Assembly: GCF_004366815.1 (NCBI RefSeq)
Contig: NZ_SORI01000006.1
Span: 18,993 to 82,992 of the forward strand
DNA length: 64,000 nucleotides
Origin: Aminivibrio pyruvatiphilus
GTDB taxonomy: Bacteria; Synergistota; Synergistia; Synergistales; Aminobacteriaceae
Direction: 5' to 3'
Below the pieces are notes generated by a model. That model searched no databases and was not told the DNA's origin. It saw nothing but the letters and a program-made list of their open reading frames with translations. How positions within the stretch are numbered: the stretch's first letter is position 1; the number at the start of each line of letters is the position of its first letter. A program made the translations under genes and the position numbers. Of the stretch, positions 7,560 to 16,219 are shown in pieces.

Positions 7560-8750
7560 CTACAGTCTCCGGTCGGCTTCTAGGACGGCCCGGGCAAGAA
7601 TGTCAGCCCCCCGGGCAAGATCTTCCGGAGCCGTATACTCCTCTTTTGAGTGGCTGATACCGCCCGCGCTCGGCACGAAGATCATTCCCGCCCTCGTGAT
7701 CCTGGCCATGGGGTTCGCGTCGTGGGATGCGCCGCTCGGCATACGGACCGAGGAGACTTTCGCCTCCTCACAGGCTGTTTCCACTGCCGTCTGGAGAAGG
7801 GGATCGAGCTCCACCGCCCCTTTCCTGACCACGGGCTCCATGAAAATGGAAACGTTCTTTCTTTTTTCGAGGAAGGAGCGGAATTTCGCCGCGATCTCGT
7901 CCATGACCGAATCCTTCAGGGAACGGATTTCGAGAAGAAAATCAGCTCTCCCCGGAACAATGGCCACAGCTCCGGGGTGGAGAGAGAAGACTCCCACGTT
8001 GCAGACGAAGTCATCCCTCGTATCCGTCCAGGCGAACCACTCGGAGAGCAGTTCCGCGGCCTCTCTCATGGCGTCCCTGCGCTCTTTCATGGGCGTGGTG
8101 CCCGCGTGGTTGGCCTCGCCTTCAAGGCGCACGGCGTACCTGCTGATGCCCACGATGCCCGTGGGAATGCCGACGGAGATGTTCCTCCGCTCGAGGTAGG
8201 GCCCCTGCTCGATGTGGAGCTCGAAGTAGCATGCGATCCGGCCGGGACCGGCCTTTGCGGAACGGACCCCTTCCGGCGTCAGCCCCACCCTGGCCAGCTT
8301 TTCGGCCGGCATGGGCTCCTCAAGCAGCCCCGCGAAGGCCCTGCTCCCGAAGGTGCCCCCCATCTCGCCGCCCTCTTCGCCAGTGAACCCGGCGACCACA
8401 AGGGGGTGCCGCAGGGGGAGGCTCTTTTCCCGGATGGTCCGGGCTGCCTCCAGGGCCGCCATCACGCCCAGGGGGCCGTCATACTTTCCTCCCCCGGGCA
8501 CGGCATCCAGGTGGGAACCTGCATATATGGCAGGCAGGGAGGGATCGCTCCCATCCAGTGTTCCGAAAATGTTCCCGACCCCGTCAACAGTCACGGCGAG
8601 GCCGGCATCCTTCATCCGGTCCTCCACGAACTTCCTGGCTATCCCATAGGAAGGGGAAAAGGCGGGGCGATCCATGCCTTCCCCGTCCACCCAGCCTATC
8701 CGGCCGAGGTCTTCCAGATCCGCGAGAAAACGGTCCGGGGAGATGATCAT
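7560..8750 (-). CDS. M20-family N-carbamoyl-L-amino acid hydrolase / allantoate amidohydrolase
   Basis: A 396-residue dinuclear-metal amidohydrolase. Metal-ligand motifs are visible: GSHLDAVPGGGKYDG (His, Asp), GFTGEEGG (Glu), ELHIEQG (His) and the C-terminal GGISHSKEE (His). The lid/dimerisation insertion includes GANHAG-like EANHAGTTPM. HyuC/AtcC and AllC belong to this same family and split the carbamoyl group off N-carbamoyl amino acids or allantoate, releasing ammonia and CO2. It is the last gene of the operon that also encodes two cyclic amidases and a racemase, and it starts 4 bases after the aldolase gene. The exact substrate cannot be read from sequence. Confidence 0.85.
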   Translation of the reverse strand: MIISPDRFLADLEDLGRIGWVDGEGMDRPAFSPSYGIARKFVEDRMKDAGLAVTVDGVGNIFGTLDGSDPSLPAIYAGSHLDAVPGGGKYDGPLGVMAALEAARTIREKSLPLRHPLVVAGFTGEEGGEMGGTFGSRAFAGLLEEPMPAEKLARVGLTPEGVRSAKAGPGRIACYFELHIEQGPYLERRNISVGIPTGIVGISRYAVRLEGEANHAGTTPMKERRDAMREAAELLSEWFAWTDTRDDFVCNVGVFSLHPGAVAIVPGRADFLLEIRSLKDSVMDEIAAKFRSFLEKRKNVSIFMEPVVRKGAVELDPLLQTAVETACEEAKVSSVRMPSGASHDANPMARITRAGMIFVPSAGGISHSKEEYTAPEDLARGADILARAVLEADRRL

Positions 8751-8754
8751 GGGA

Positions 8755-9648
8755 CTAGACCGTGGGGATCCCCAGCTCCTTGAGGATCCTTGCGATTTCT
8801 TTCCTCGTCTCCTCTCCGGCGGGAAGGATGGGCAGGCGGGGCAGTCCGCCCTTGAAGCCGACCATGTCCATGGCGGCCTTCATGCCGCCGATGCCGAAGC
8901 GGCTGGTGACAGCGGCGTTGAGGGGAAGGAGGGCGAGCTGCATTTTCCGGGCCTTCTCAAGATCGCCCTTCTCGAAGTTCTCCTGGATCTCGGCGCAATA
9001 GTCGGGAACTACGTTGGCCACCGCCAGGGTTCCGCCGACGCCGCCAAGCAGGAGGGTGGCGAGAAGATAGCTCCCGGAGCCGGCAAAGACCGAGAAACCT
9101 TCGGGAGCCTTCGCGAGCACTTCGGAGATCTGAACGATGTTGCCGCCGCTGTCCTTGATGCCGGTGATGTTCGGGTGGGCGGCGAGCTTCAGGGTCAGAG
9201 ACGAGGGAACGTTCACCCCGGAGTTGCCGGGCATGTTGTAGATCATCACGGGGATGGGGGAGGCGTCGGCGAGCATGGTATAGAAATTCCCGAGGGCGGC
9301 TTCGTTCATGTCCTTCTTGTAGTAGTTGGGGGTCACCACCAGGGCCACGTCGGCACCCACGGCGGCGCATTCCTTCGTAAGCTGCAGGGTCTCCCTGAAG
9401 GACTCGCATCCCGTTCCGGCGATGACCATTTTTTCCGCCGGAAGGTGGTTTCTCGCTGTCTCCACGAGCTTTACCTTTTCCTCGTGGGACAGCAGGGTGA
9501 ACTCGCCGTTGCTGCCGAGCACCACGAGACCGGACAGTTTCGTGGCGCCGAAAGCCACCGTGTTCTCTGCAAAGGTCGAATAATCCACCTCTCCGGAAGC
9601 GTCGAAGGCGGTGGCGATGGGGGCGAAAATTCCATGGACTTTTTTCAT
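8755..9648 (-). CDS. DapA/HOGA-family class I aldolase
   Basis: A 297-residue TIM-barrel enzyme of the dihydrodipicolinate synthase/N-acetylneuraminate lyase superfamily. The catalytic residues are visible: the Schiff-base Lys in GIKDSGGN and the Tyr in TPNYYKKD. The pyruvate-binding loop reads GSNGEF instead of the GTTGE of true DapA, as in 4-hydroxy-2-oxoglutarate aldolases. With its place in a hydantoin/ureide operon, a catabolic aldolase splitting a pyruvate- or glyoxylate-yielding keto acid is likelier than lysine biosynthesis. GAGGAGAG precedes the ATG. It lies 92 bases downstream of the TRAP permease gene. Confidence 0.8.
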   Translation of the reverse strand: MKKVHGIFAPIATAFDASGEVDYSTFAENTVAFGATKLSGLVVLGSNGEFTLLSHEEKVKLVETARNHLPAEKMVIAGTGCESFRETLQLTKECAAVGADVALVVTPNYYKKDMNEAALGNFYTMLADASPIPVMIYNMPGNSGVNVPSSLTLKLAAHPNITGIKDSGGNIVQISEVLAKAPEGFSVFAGSGSYLLATLLLGGVGGTLAVANVVPDYCAEIQENFEKGDLEKARKMQLALLPLNAAVTSRFGIGGMKAAMDMVGFKGGLPRLPILPAGEETRKEIARILKELGIPTV

Positions 9649-9740
9649 TTCGTTTCTCTCCTCGTCAAAAATATATGATATTCCGTATATGATACTTCAA
9701 AACCCGGCGAACCGAAAGATATCTCCCGGCACTTTGCTTC

Positions 9741-11024
9741 CTATCTGAAGAACTGCAGCGGCCAGAGCGACAGCATGGGAATGTAGGTGATCAGAAGGAC
9801 CGCCGCGAGATTCCAGAGCATGAAGGGCACAGATCCCCGCAGTACTTTCTCGAAGGGGGTTTTGCAGATGTTGGACGCGACAAACAGGTCCACGCCCATG
9901 GGCGGTGTCGCCATGCCGAGGGCAAGGTTGGCCACCACGAAGGTTCCGAAATGAATGGGGTCCACGCCGATCTTCAGCGCCAGGGGAAGGAAGATGGGGC
10001 AGAAGATGAGGATGTTGGACAGCGTATCGATAAACATGCCGCCCACCAGGAAGACCGCGTTGAACAGGAGGAGGATAAGGAACTTGTTGGTGGTGAGCGA
10101 GAAAATGAGGTTCGAAATGAGGTTCGGCACGTCCTTCATGTGGAGAAGCTTCGCGAAGGCGCTCGCCGTGCCCATGAGGAAGATGCATGAGCCCGTGATG
10201 ATGGCCGCTTCCACCATGGCGGTGCACAGCCCCTTCACCGTCAGCCCCCCCGTGGCGAAGCCGAGGACGATGGCGTAGGCCACGGCCACGATTCCCGCTT
10301 CTGTCGGAGTGAAAACCCCGGAGTAAATCCCGCCGAGAATGATGAGGGGCATGAGGAGGGCGGATTTCGCCTGCCAGACTCTCTTCAGGACCCAGCCGGC
10401 CCCCCCTCCGCGGGGCATGCCGGCATAGCCTTTTTTCCTGGAGATGAAATAGGCGGGTACCATGAGGAAAAGCCCCACGAGAATTCCCGGGAACAACCCC
10501 GCAATGAACAGGTCGGTGATGGAAACGCCGCTGTTCACGCCGTAGACGATCATGGGAACGCTCGGCGGGATGAGGACGCCTATTCCCCCGGCGCAGGCCA
10601 CCAGGCCTCCGGAAAAACCGACGCCGTATCCCCTGGAGATCATGGCCGGCAGGATGATGGTGCCGATGGCGGCCACGGTGGCAGGTCCCGACCCGGACAC
10701 GGCGCCGAAGAACATGCAGGCAACGATGGCCGCTATGCCCAGGCCTCCGGGAAAGTCGCCGGCCACGGCTTCGGCCAGGTCAGTGAGCTTTTTGGCGATT
10801 CCGCCGTGGGACATGAGGGTCCCGGCAAGAATGAAGAAAGGAAGGGCAAGGAGAGTGAAGGAGTCGGCAGTGACCACCATCCGCTGCCCCACGAAGAACA
10901 TGACCCGGTCGAGTCCCCCGGGAATCCAGGGAATGAAGGCAAGGCAGCTGAATCCGATGGCGGCCGCTATGGGGATGCTCAGAAGCAGCGCGAGGAACAT
11001 TCCTCCGAATACGGCGGTCAGCAT
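9741..11024 (-). CDS. TRAP transporter large permease (DctM)
   Basis: A 427-residue membrane protein of the usual DctM length with about 12 hydrophobic helices. Typical motifs are MFFGAVSGSGPATVAAIG in the first half and PTEAGIVAVAY and LGMATPPMGVDLF in the second. It forms the ion-driven transport channel together with the small DctQ subunit, whose gene ends 13 bases upstream. Given the neighbouring enzymes, the cargo is probably the hydantoin, allantoin or ureido acid metabolised by this operon. Confidence 0.93.
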   Translation of the reverse strand: MLTAVFGGMFLALLLSIPIAAAIGFSCLAFIPWIPGGLDRVMFFVGQRMVVTADSFTLLALPFFILAGTLMSHGGIAKKLTDLAEAVAGDFPGGLGIAAIVACMFFGAVSGSGPATVAAIGTIILPAMISRGYGVGFSGGLVACAGGIGVLIPPSVPMIVYGVNSGVSITDLFIAGLFPGILVGLFLMVPAYFISRKKGYAGMPRGGGAGWVLKRVWQAKSALLMPLIILGGIYSGVFTPTEAGIVAVAYAIVLGFATGGLTVKGLCTAMVEAAIITGSCIFLMGTASAFAKLLHMKDVPNLISNLIFSLTTNKFLILLLFNAVFLVGGMFIDTLSNILIFCPIFLPLALKIGVDPIHFGTFVVANLALGMATPPMGVDLFVASNICKTPFEKVLRGSVPFMLWNLAAVLLITYIPMLSLWPLQFFR

Positions 11025-11037
11025 TCCGGCATCCTCC

Positions 11038-11535
11038 TCATGACGAGAGCTCCGTCTCTTCCCTGCCGGGGAAGAGAACGGGCAGGATATCCTTCTGTAC
11101 GATGCGGAAGGCCATCAGCAAAAACAGGACGGGGCCGAGGGCGAAGTAGGTCCACGTGGGCATGTCCATGGCTGCTGTGGTCTGCCCGCTTTCGTACTGC
11201 AGGCGGGTAATGTTGTAGGAGTATTTCACGACGAGAAGGGTAAAGCCCAGAAAGGCCGCCGAGGCGAAAAGCGACATCGCCTTTCCGAGCTTCGGGGGCA
11301 GGCTCATCGTGAGGATTTCCACTTTAACGTGCTGCCTTCGCTTTGCGCAGAGAGAGAAGCTCACGAGGCTCAGGGCGACGAAGAGAATCCGCATCAGCTC
11401 TTCCGACCAGGAGTGGACGAACCTGAGCAGATAGCGGGACATAACCTGCTCCATACCTATGAGCAGTATGGAGGAAAAAAGAACCACCGCGAGGGCTTCC
11501 TCGAAATACCGGTCCAAAAGGCTCAGAATTTTCAC
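11038..11535 (-). CDS. TRAP transporter small permease (DctQ)
   Basis: A 165-residue protein with four predicted helices. The DctQ pattern is visible as QVMSRYLLRF followed by SWSEELMRILFV. It partners DctM and takes cargo from the periplasmic DctP protein. It sits between dctP (59 bases upstream) and dctM (13 bases downstream). A strong hairpin in the dctP-dctQ gap suggests uneven expression of binding protein and permease. Confidence 0.9.
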   Translation of the reverse strand: MKILSLLDRYFEEALAVVLFSSILLIGMEQVMSRYLLRFVHSWSEELMRILFVALSLVSFSLCAKRRQHVKVEILTMSLPPKLGKAMSLFASAAFLGFTLLVVKYSYNITRLQYESGQTTAAMDMPTWTYFALGPVLFLLMAFRIVQKDILPVLFPGREETELSS

Positions 11536-11554
11536 TGTCGGGCACCTCCGGTAC

Positions 11555-11582
11555 AGATCGGGGGAGAGGGTCCCTCTCCCCC
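11555..11582 (-). promoter_or_regulatory. Hairpin between TRAP dctP and dctQ
   Basis: On the minus strand GGGGGAGAGGG and CTCTCCCCC form a stem with a very short loop, with no T tract after it. The position just after the binding-protein gene fits an mRNA-stabilising or processing hairpin that raises DctP over the membrane subunits. Confidence 0.5.
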
Positions 11583-11594
11583 GGAATTAATGGC

Positions 11595-12611
11595 CTAGCT
11601 GTTGGGGGCCTCTTCGGGATAGGCCTCCTGGAACTTCATGATCTTCTCGTAGATGGCCATGTCGATATCCTTCTCGTGATCCTTGAGGACGGACTTGCTT
11701 GCCTCGCGGAATCCCTGCCGCTGCTCGGCGGTAAGCTCGATGACTTCCGGAGAGGGCGCGGCCTTGAACTCCTCCATGATTTTCTTGTTGTTCGCGAGAA
11801 CGTTGTCCTGTTCCCATTTGCAGGTCTCGTCCACGGCCTTCTGAAGCACGGCCTTTTCTTCGTCGGAAAGCTTGTCCCATGACTTTTTCGACATGACGAT
11901 CAGCATGGGGTCGAGAATGTGGCCGTCGGTGGTGATGTACTTCTGCACCGTGTGGAATCCCTGGGACTTGATGTTCTCGAAGGTGTTCTCACCGGCGTCG
12001 ATCACGCCCTGCTGGAGGGAGGTGAACACCTCGCCGAAATCCATGGGAATGGGATTTGCCCCCATGGCCTTGAAAATGGCCATGCGGATGGGGGCGGGCT
12101 CGGTGCGGATCTTCACGCCCTTCAGGTCCTCGGGGGTCCGGATGGCGATATTGCTGTGGGTGTGCCGCCACCCCATGATGAAATAGCCGAGGGGCTTGAT
12201 TCCCTTTTCTTCGAGGGGCTTTACCACTTCCATGGCGAGGTCGCTGTTCACGAAATCAAGGGCGGCCTTCTCGCTCTTGAAAAGGTAGGGGATGTCGTAG
12301 ACCGTTACCGCCTTTGTAAAGGGAGCCAGAAGGCCCGTCGAGATGAGCCAAAAATCGGTGACCCCCTGCTGGATCTGTTCGATGCCTTCCCTGTTGTTTC
12401 CCAGGGCGGCCGCCCCCATGACCTGGACCTTCATTTTTCCGCCGGAATGCTTGTCAAGCAGCTCGGCGAATTTTTCACCTGCCTGGGCGAAGGTCACCAG
12501 GGGCTGCCCCGTGTGGCCCATAACGAATTCCCTCGCAAAGGACGCCGCGGGAAAGGATAGAACAAGCGCAGCCAGAAGAGCGCAGATACCCAACCGTTTC
12601 ATCGTAGTCAT
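11595..12611 (-). CDS. TRAP transporter substrate-binding protein (DctP)
   Basis: A 338-residue periplasmic solute receptor with a Sec signal (ATG at 12611, GGGAGG 11 bases upstream; the open frame to 12650 adds a polar stretch). The family pattern is visible in the segment MGANPIPMDFGEVFTSLQQG, with the conserved DxxEN-like DAGENT after it, and KGVKIRTEP before it, which includes the Arg that binds a carboxylate in known DctP proteins. A carboxylated ligand is therefore expected, such as a ureido or hydantoin acid. It heads the transporter part of the operon, 103 bases after the racemase gene. Confidence 0.92.
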   Translation of the reverse strand: MTTMKRLGICALLAALVLSFPAASFAREFVMGHTGQPLVTFAQAGEKFAELLDKHSGGKMKVQVMGAAALGNNREGIEQIQQGVTDFWLISTGLLAPFTKAVTVYDIPYLFKSEKAALDFVNSDLAMEVVKPLEEKGIKPLGYFIMGWRHTHSNIAIRTPEDLKGVKIRTEPAPIRMAIFKAMGANPIPMDFGEVFTSLQQGVIDAGENTFENIKSQGFHTVQKYITTDGHILDPMLIVMSKKSWDKLSDEEKAVLQKAVDETCKWEQDNVLANNKKIMEEFKAAPSPEVIELTAEQRQGFREASKSVLKDHEKDIDMAIYEKIMKFQEAYPEEAPNS

Positions 12612-12714
12612 CTTTCGTGTCGCCTCCCTTGTATTTTTGTGCTGTACCATGATCCATACTCCAGGAGAATCCTTTCTCTTTCCTCTGTCCCCCCCTTCCT
12701 GTTCAGGCCGTATT

Positions 12715-13401
12715 TCAGCGTTTGCCGAAGGTGTTGTCGTACCGCCTCTTTTTGCTGATGGAAACGCCGTACTTCACCAGCCCCGAAGCGATGATGAGGG
12801 CGCAGATGACGCCGTCCAGCACCGGGACTCCCAGTTCCTTCTCCATTCTCTTGTCGAGGCCGGCGAAACCGGCACAGCCGAGGACCAGCACTTCCGCCAT
12901 GTCCTCCTCCACTGCCCGCCGCCCCGCCGCGATGAGCCGCTCCGCCTCGTCCGCCCCCTGCTCGATGATTGCGGGACGGACGGAAGCCATGTCCCTCGAT
13001 AGGCCGTACTTGTCGACGAGGGCTTTCTTGTTTGGAACCGTTCGCTCCACGGGGGCAATCACGGAAAAGCTGTGCCCCAGCATGGTGGCCATTTTCATGG
13101 AGGCTTCCGCGATGCCCACCACCGGTTTGACGGTGATTTCCTTCATGAGGTCGATGTTCGGGTCGCCGTGGCAGGCGATAATAAACGCGTCGAAGCCGGC
13201 TTCGTTCTCCCGCAGAAGCCGGACCATTCCCGGGGCGGCCATGGCGTGATCCTCGTAGGTAGCGATGAAGGGCGAGGTTCCCGGCGTGGGAACCGTGACA
13301 ACCTCCATATCCTCTCCGGCGAAGGCGGCGGCGTTCCGGTGGATCGCCCCGGTCATCTCCTCGCTGCTGTTGGGGTTGATGATGAGGATCCGGGGCTTCA
13401 T
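12715..13401 (-). CDS. Asp/Glu/hydantoin racemase family protein
   Basis: A 228-residue protein of the cofactor-independent two-cysteine racemase family, which includes hydantoin racemase HyuE, allantoin racemase HpxA and maleate isomerase. The N-terminal motif ILIINPNSSEEMT is characteristic of the hydantoin/allantoin branch. The two catalytic cysteines are visible in the segments DAFIIACHGDP and VLVLGCAGFAG. Its ATG overlaps the stop of the upstream cyclic amidase (ATGA), indicating translational coupling. Racemisation of the ring compound before hydrolysis is the expected role. Confidence 0.88.
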   Translation of the reverse strand: MKPRILIINPNSSEEMTGAIHRNAAAFAGEDMEVVTVPTPGTSPFIATYEDHAMAAPGMVRLLRENEAGFDAFIIACHGDPNIDLMKEITVKPVVGIAEASMKMATMLGHSFSVIAPVERTVPNKKALVDKYGLSRDMASVRPAIIEQGADEAERLIAAGRRAVEEDMAEVLVLGCAGFAGLDKRMEKELGVPVLDGVICALIIASGLVKYGVSISKKRRYDNTFGKR

Positions 13402-14801
13402 GCGGTCCTCCCCGAACCCCAGCCGGGCAGCATCACTTTCCCCCAGCCCTCGGCGGAGTCGTCGATCACCCGGTTCTTCATGATGATCCTGCCCCGGACT
13501 ATGGTGTGCAGGGGCTTCCCGACGAGGCGGAACCCGTTGTACATGGGGGACGTGTCCCTGGAGTGGGTCACGAAATCCTTGTTGTTCACCGTGTATTCGT
13601 TTTTCATGTCCGCGATGACGTAGTCGGCGTCCCCGCCTACCCGGATGGCACCCTTGCGGGGCCAGAGGCCGAAGACCCGGGCGGGATTCTCGCAGAGAAG
13701 CTCCACCATGCGCCTCATGGAAAGCTTGCCGTCCCGCACGGCGGTGAGCATGAGGGGCAGGGTCATCTCAATGCAGGCAGGGCCGGCGGCGGCGGTGAAA
13801 ATGTCCTTCATTCCCTTCTCCTTCTCCGAGACGAGGAAGGGACCATGGTCGCTGCCGATGAAATCCACCGATCCGTCGTTGACATAATCCCAGAGCTTCT
13901 CCATGGACTCCCTGCTGCGGAGAGGCGGGTTCCCCTTCGCATAGGGGCCGTACTTGTCAATCATTTCTTCCGTGAGGAAAAGATAGTGGGGGCAGGTCTC
14001 CAGGTAGACGTCCATGCCGTCCAGCTTCGCCCGCTTCACCAGCTCCGCCGCCTCGGGGGTGGAGATGTGGGCGAAACTCACCCTGGTACCGGTTTCCTTC
14101 GCGAACATAAGGAGCTTGGCCACAGTCTCGATCTCCGTAATGGGAGGGCGGGACTTGTAGTGGTATTCGAAGCCCACCTTCCCCTCGGCGCGGAACTGCC
14201 GGATCAGACGCTGGATGATGTCGTTGTTCTCCGCGTGGATCGTCAGGATGAGCCCCGTCTTCGCAACAGCCCGGAAGCCGTCGAGCATCTCCCCGTCGTT
14301 TGCCATGGTGAGCCCGCGGAATTCCTCGTCCCGGCCTTCGGGTGCCTCGTGGAGGAACGTCTTGAAGGCCACGATCCCCTCTTTGGCCACCTTCTCCACT
14401 TCATCGGGGAACTCGGCGCCGGCGGCGCCGAAAAAGGCATAATCCACCAGTGCCTGGGGAGTGGCCACCCGGACCCTGTTCCTGAGTATTTCCGGAGAAT
14501 AAGGAGGAGGAGACGAAATAGGGTGTTCCAGGAAGCAGGTCACGCCTCCCGCGGCAGCCGCCTTCGTTTCGGTGACGAAGGTTCCCCGCTCCCGGTGTCC
14601 CGGGTCCCGCACATGGACATGGGTATCCACTACCCCCGGCATCACCGGGTTGCCTTCGGCGTCGAGCACCGTTTCCGCTTCCGGAAGATACCTGTCTTCG
14701 CAGATCGCCACCGTCTTGCCGTCCTTTACCGCCACTCCGCCTTCAAAAAACTCTCCATTGACAAAAATCTGACCGTTTCGGATCACCAGATCGGCTTTCA
14801 C
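13398..14801 (-). CDS. Cyclic amidase (allantoinase/hydantoinase/dihydroorotase family), copy 2
   Basis: A 467-residue metal-dependent amidohydrolase. The start is the GTG at 14801, with AGGGAGG 8 bases upstream inside the end of copy 1; the long open frame back to 15311 runs antisense-free through copy 1 but is not its own protein. The binuclear metal site is visible: DTHVHVRDPG, the carboxylated-Lys segment FKTFL, HAEN, FAHIST and the Asp of GSDHGPF. These hydrolyse cyclic imides and ureides such as allantoin, hydantoins and dihydropyrimidines. It is a paralogue of the gene just upstream and is coupled to the racemase gene. Confidence 0.88.
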   Translation of the reverse strand: MKADLVIRNGQIFVNGEFFEGGVAVKDGKTVAICEDRYLPEAETVLDAEGNPVMPGVVDTHVHVRDPGHRERGTFVTETKAAAAGGVTCFLEHPISSPPPYSPEILRNRVRVATPQALVDYAFFGAAGAEFPDEVEKVAKEGIVAFKTFLHEAPEGRDEEFRGLTMANDGEMLDGFRAVAKTGLILTIHAENNDIIQRLIRQFRAEGKVGFEYHYKSRPPITEIETVAKLLMFAKETGTRVSFAHISTPEAAELVKRAKLDGMDVYLETCPHYLFLTEEMIDKYGPYAKGNPPLRSRESMEKLWDYVNDGSVDFIGSDHGPFLVSEKEKGMKDIFTAAAGPACIEMTLPLMLTAVRDGKLSMRRMVELLCENPARVFGLWPRKGAIRVGGDADYVIADMKNEYTVNNKDFVTHSRDTSPMYNGFRLVGKPLHTIVRGRIIMKNRVIDDSAEGWGKVMLPGWGSGRTA

Positions 14802-14806
14802 ATTAC

Positions 14807-16219
14807 CTACCTCCCTTGAAATGCACCTTCCGAAGAAGAACGATAAAAAAGATCCCGCCCCCGGCCGGAGGCCTGAGGAAGAGTTCCGTCCCTTGAAAAA
14901 ACAATTCCGCCCCTGACCATGGTCATCCCCACCACGCCGAACAGGCGCCGTCCCTCGTACAGCCTGGCAATACCCTTCCCCGCCGTTTTCATCCTTGAAG
15001 CCCTCACGAGAAACGGTTCGTGAAGGTTCACCGCAACGAGGTCGGCGTCTGACCCCACGGAGATGGTTCCCTTTTGCGGGTACAGGCCGAAGATCCTGGC
15101 GGCGTTTGTGGAGAGAAGATCCACCATGCGCCGGAGGGAGAGCTTTCTTTCCCGAACGGCGGTGACGAAAAGGGGAAGCCGTTCCTCGAATCCCGTGGAT
15201 CCCGCCGGGGCTGCAAAAATATCCTCCGCTCCCGGCTCCTTTTCGGAGAGGAGAAAGGGACCGTGGTCGCTTCCGATATAATCCACCGTGCCGTTTCTCA
15301 CGTACTTCCACAGCGCTTCGCTGTCAGCCTTTTTCCTGATGGGAGGATTGAACTTGGCGAAGGGCCCGAGTGGAGCGGCGGACTCCTCGTCGCAGAAGAG
15401 GTACTGGGGGCATGTTTCCGCATATACGGGCCTTCCGCCAGCCTTTTCCCTCCGTATGAGCTCCATGGCCTCCGGGGTGGAGACGTGGCAGATGCCGAGC
15501 CGGACACCCGTCGACCGGGCAAAGGCGAGGACCTTCGCCACCGCGGAAACTTCAGCAAGAGGGGGCCTCGCCCTTCCGTGGGCGGCCAGATCCCTGCCGC
15601 CTCCTGCCCTCACATCCCGGGTGAAACTCCTGATGAGGTCGTCGTTTTCAGCATGGACCGCGCACAGTTTCCCTGTCTTCGCCACCGCTTCGAAGATTTC
15701 GAGAAGATTCCCGTCCCCTTCGGCGCAGGTTCCCTCGAATTCCCCTTCCCTTCCCGCATGGGGCCTGAAGAGAAAGGTTTTGAAGGCCGCCACGCCCCGC
15801 CCGGCCAGCCCGGCGATATGCTCCGGGCGGTTTCCTGCGGCCCCGTAGAAGCCGAAATCCACCGATGAACGCTCCGAGGCGCAGCGGCTCCTGTTTTCCA
15901 GAATATCCACGGTGTACTGGGGAGGGCTCGAAATCGGCATCTCCAGTATGGTGGTAATCCCTCCGGCGGCGGCAGCGGCCGATTCGGTGGCAAAATCTCC
16001 CCTCTCCCGCCTGCCGGGGTCCCGGACGTGGACATGGGTGTCCACACCCCCGGGAAACAGGGCGGCACCCTGGAGATCAATCTCGCTTTTTGCGGGCGGA
16101 AGAAAGGGAGTTCCGCCCATGGCCGCTATTTTGCCGTCAGAAATGGCCACTCCTCCCTCGACCAGGCCGCCGGGGGTGAAAACCATGCAGTTTCTGAGAA
16201 CCACGTCAGCCCTGTTCAC
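14807..16219 (-). CDS. Cyclic amidase (allantoinase/hydantoinase/dihydroorotase family), copy 1
   Basis: A 470-residue paralogue of the next gene with the same metal motifs: DTHVHVRDPGRRERG, FKTFLF, HAEND, CHVSTPEA and GSDHGPF. Its ATG overlaps the stop of the IclR gene by four bases, and copy 2 starts 5 bases after its stop. The two copies keep all catalytic residues but differ widely elsewhere, for example in the loops around residues 125-160. They may therefore have different side-chain or stereochemical preference, or form a mixed oligomer. The substrate is not determined. Confidence 0.86.
   Translation of the reverse strand: MNRADVVLRNCMVFTPGGLVEGGVAISDGKIAAMGGTPFLPPAKSEIDLQGAALFPGGVDTHVHVRDPGRRERGDFATESAAAAAGGITTILEMPISSPPQYTVDILENRSRCASERSSVDFGFYGAAGNRPEHIAGLAGRGVAAFKTFLFRPHAGREGEFEGTCAEGDGNLLEIFEAVAKTGKLCAVHAENDDLIRSFTRDVRAGGGRDLAAHGRARPPLAEVSAVAKVLAFARSTGVRLGICHVSTPEAMELIRREKAGGRPVYAETCPQYLFCDEESAAPLGPFAKFNPPIRKKADSEALWKYVRNGTVDYIGSDHGPFLLSEKEPGAEDIFAAPAGSTGFEERLPLFVTAVRERKLSLRRMVDLLSTNAARIFGLYPQKGTISVGSDADLVAVNLHEPFLVRASRMKTAGKGIARLYEGRRLFGVVGMTMVRGGIVFSRDGTLPQASGRGRDLFYRSSSEGAFQGR

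Noticed and set aside
8755-9648. Lysine-pathway DapA
   Set aside because: GSNGEF replaces the DapA GTTGE loop, and the operon is catabolic.
13398-15311. 637-residue reading of cyclic amidase copy 2
   Set aside because: The first 170 residues are the out-of-frame end of copy 1; a good ribosome site and a GTG at 14801 give a normal-length protein.
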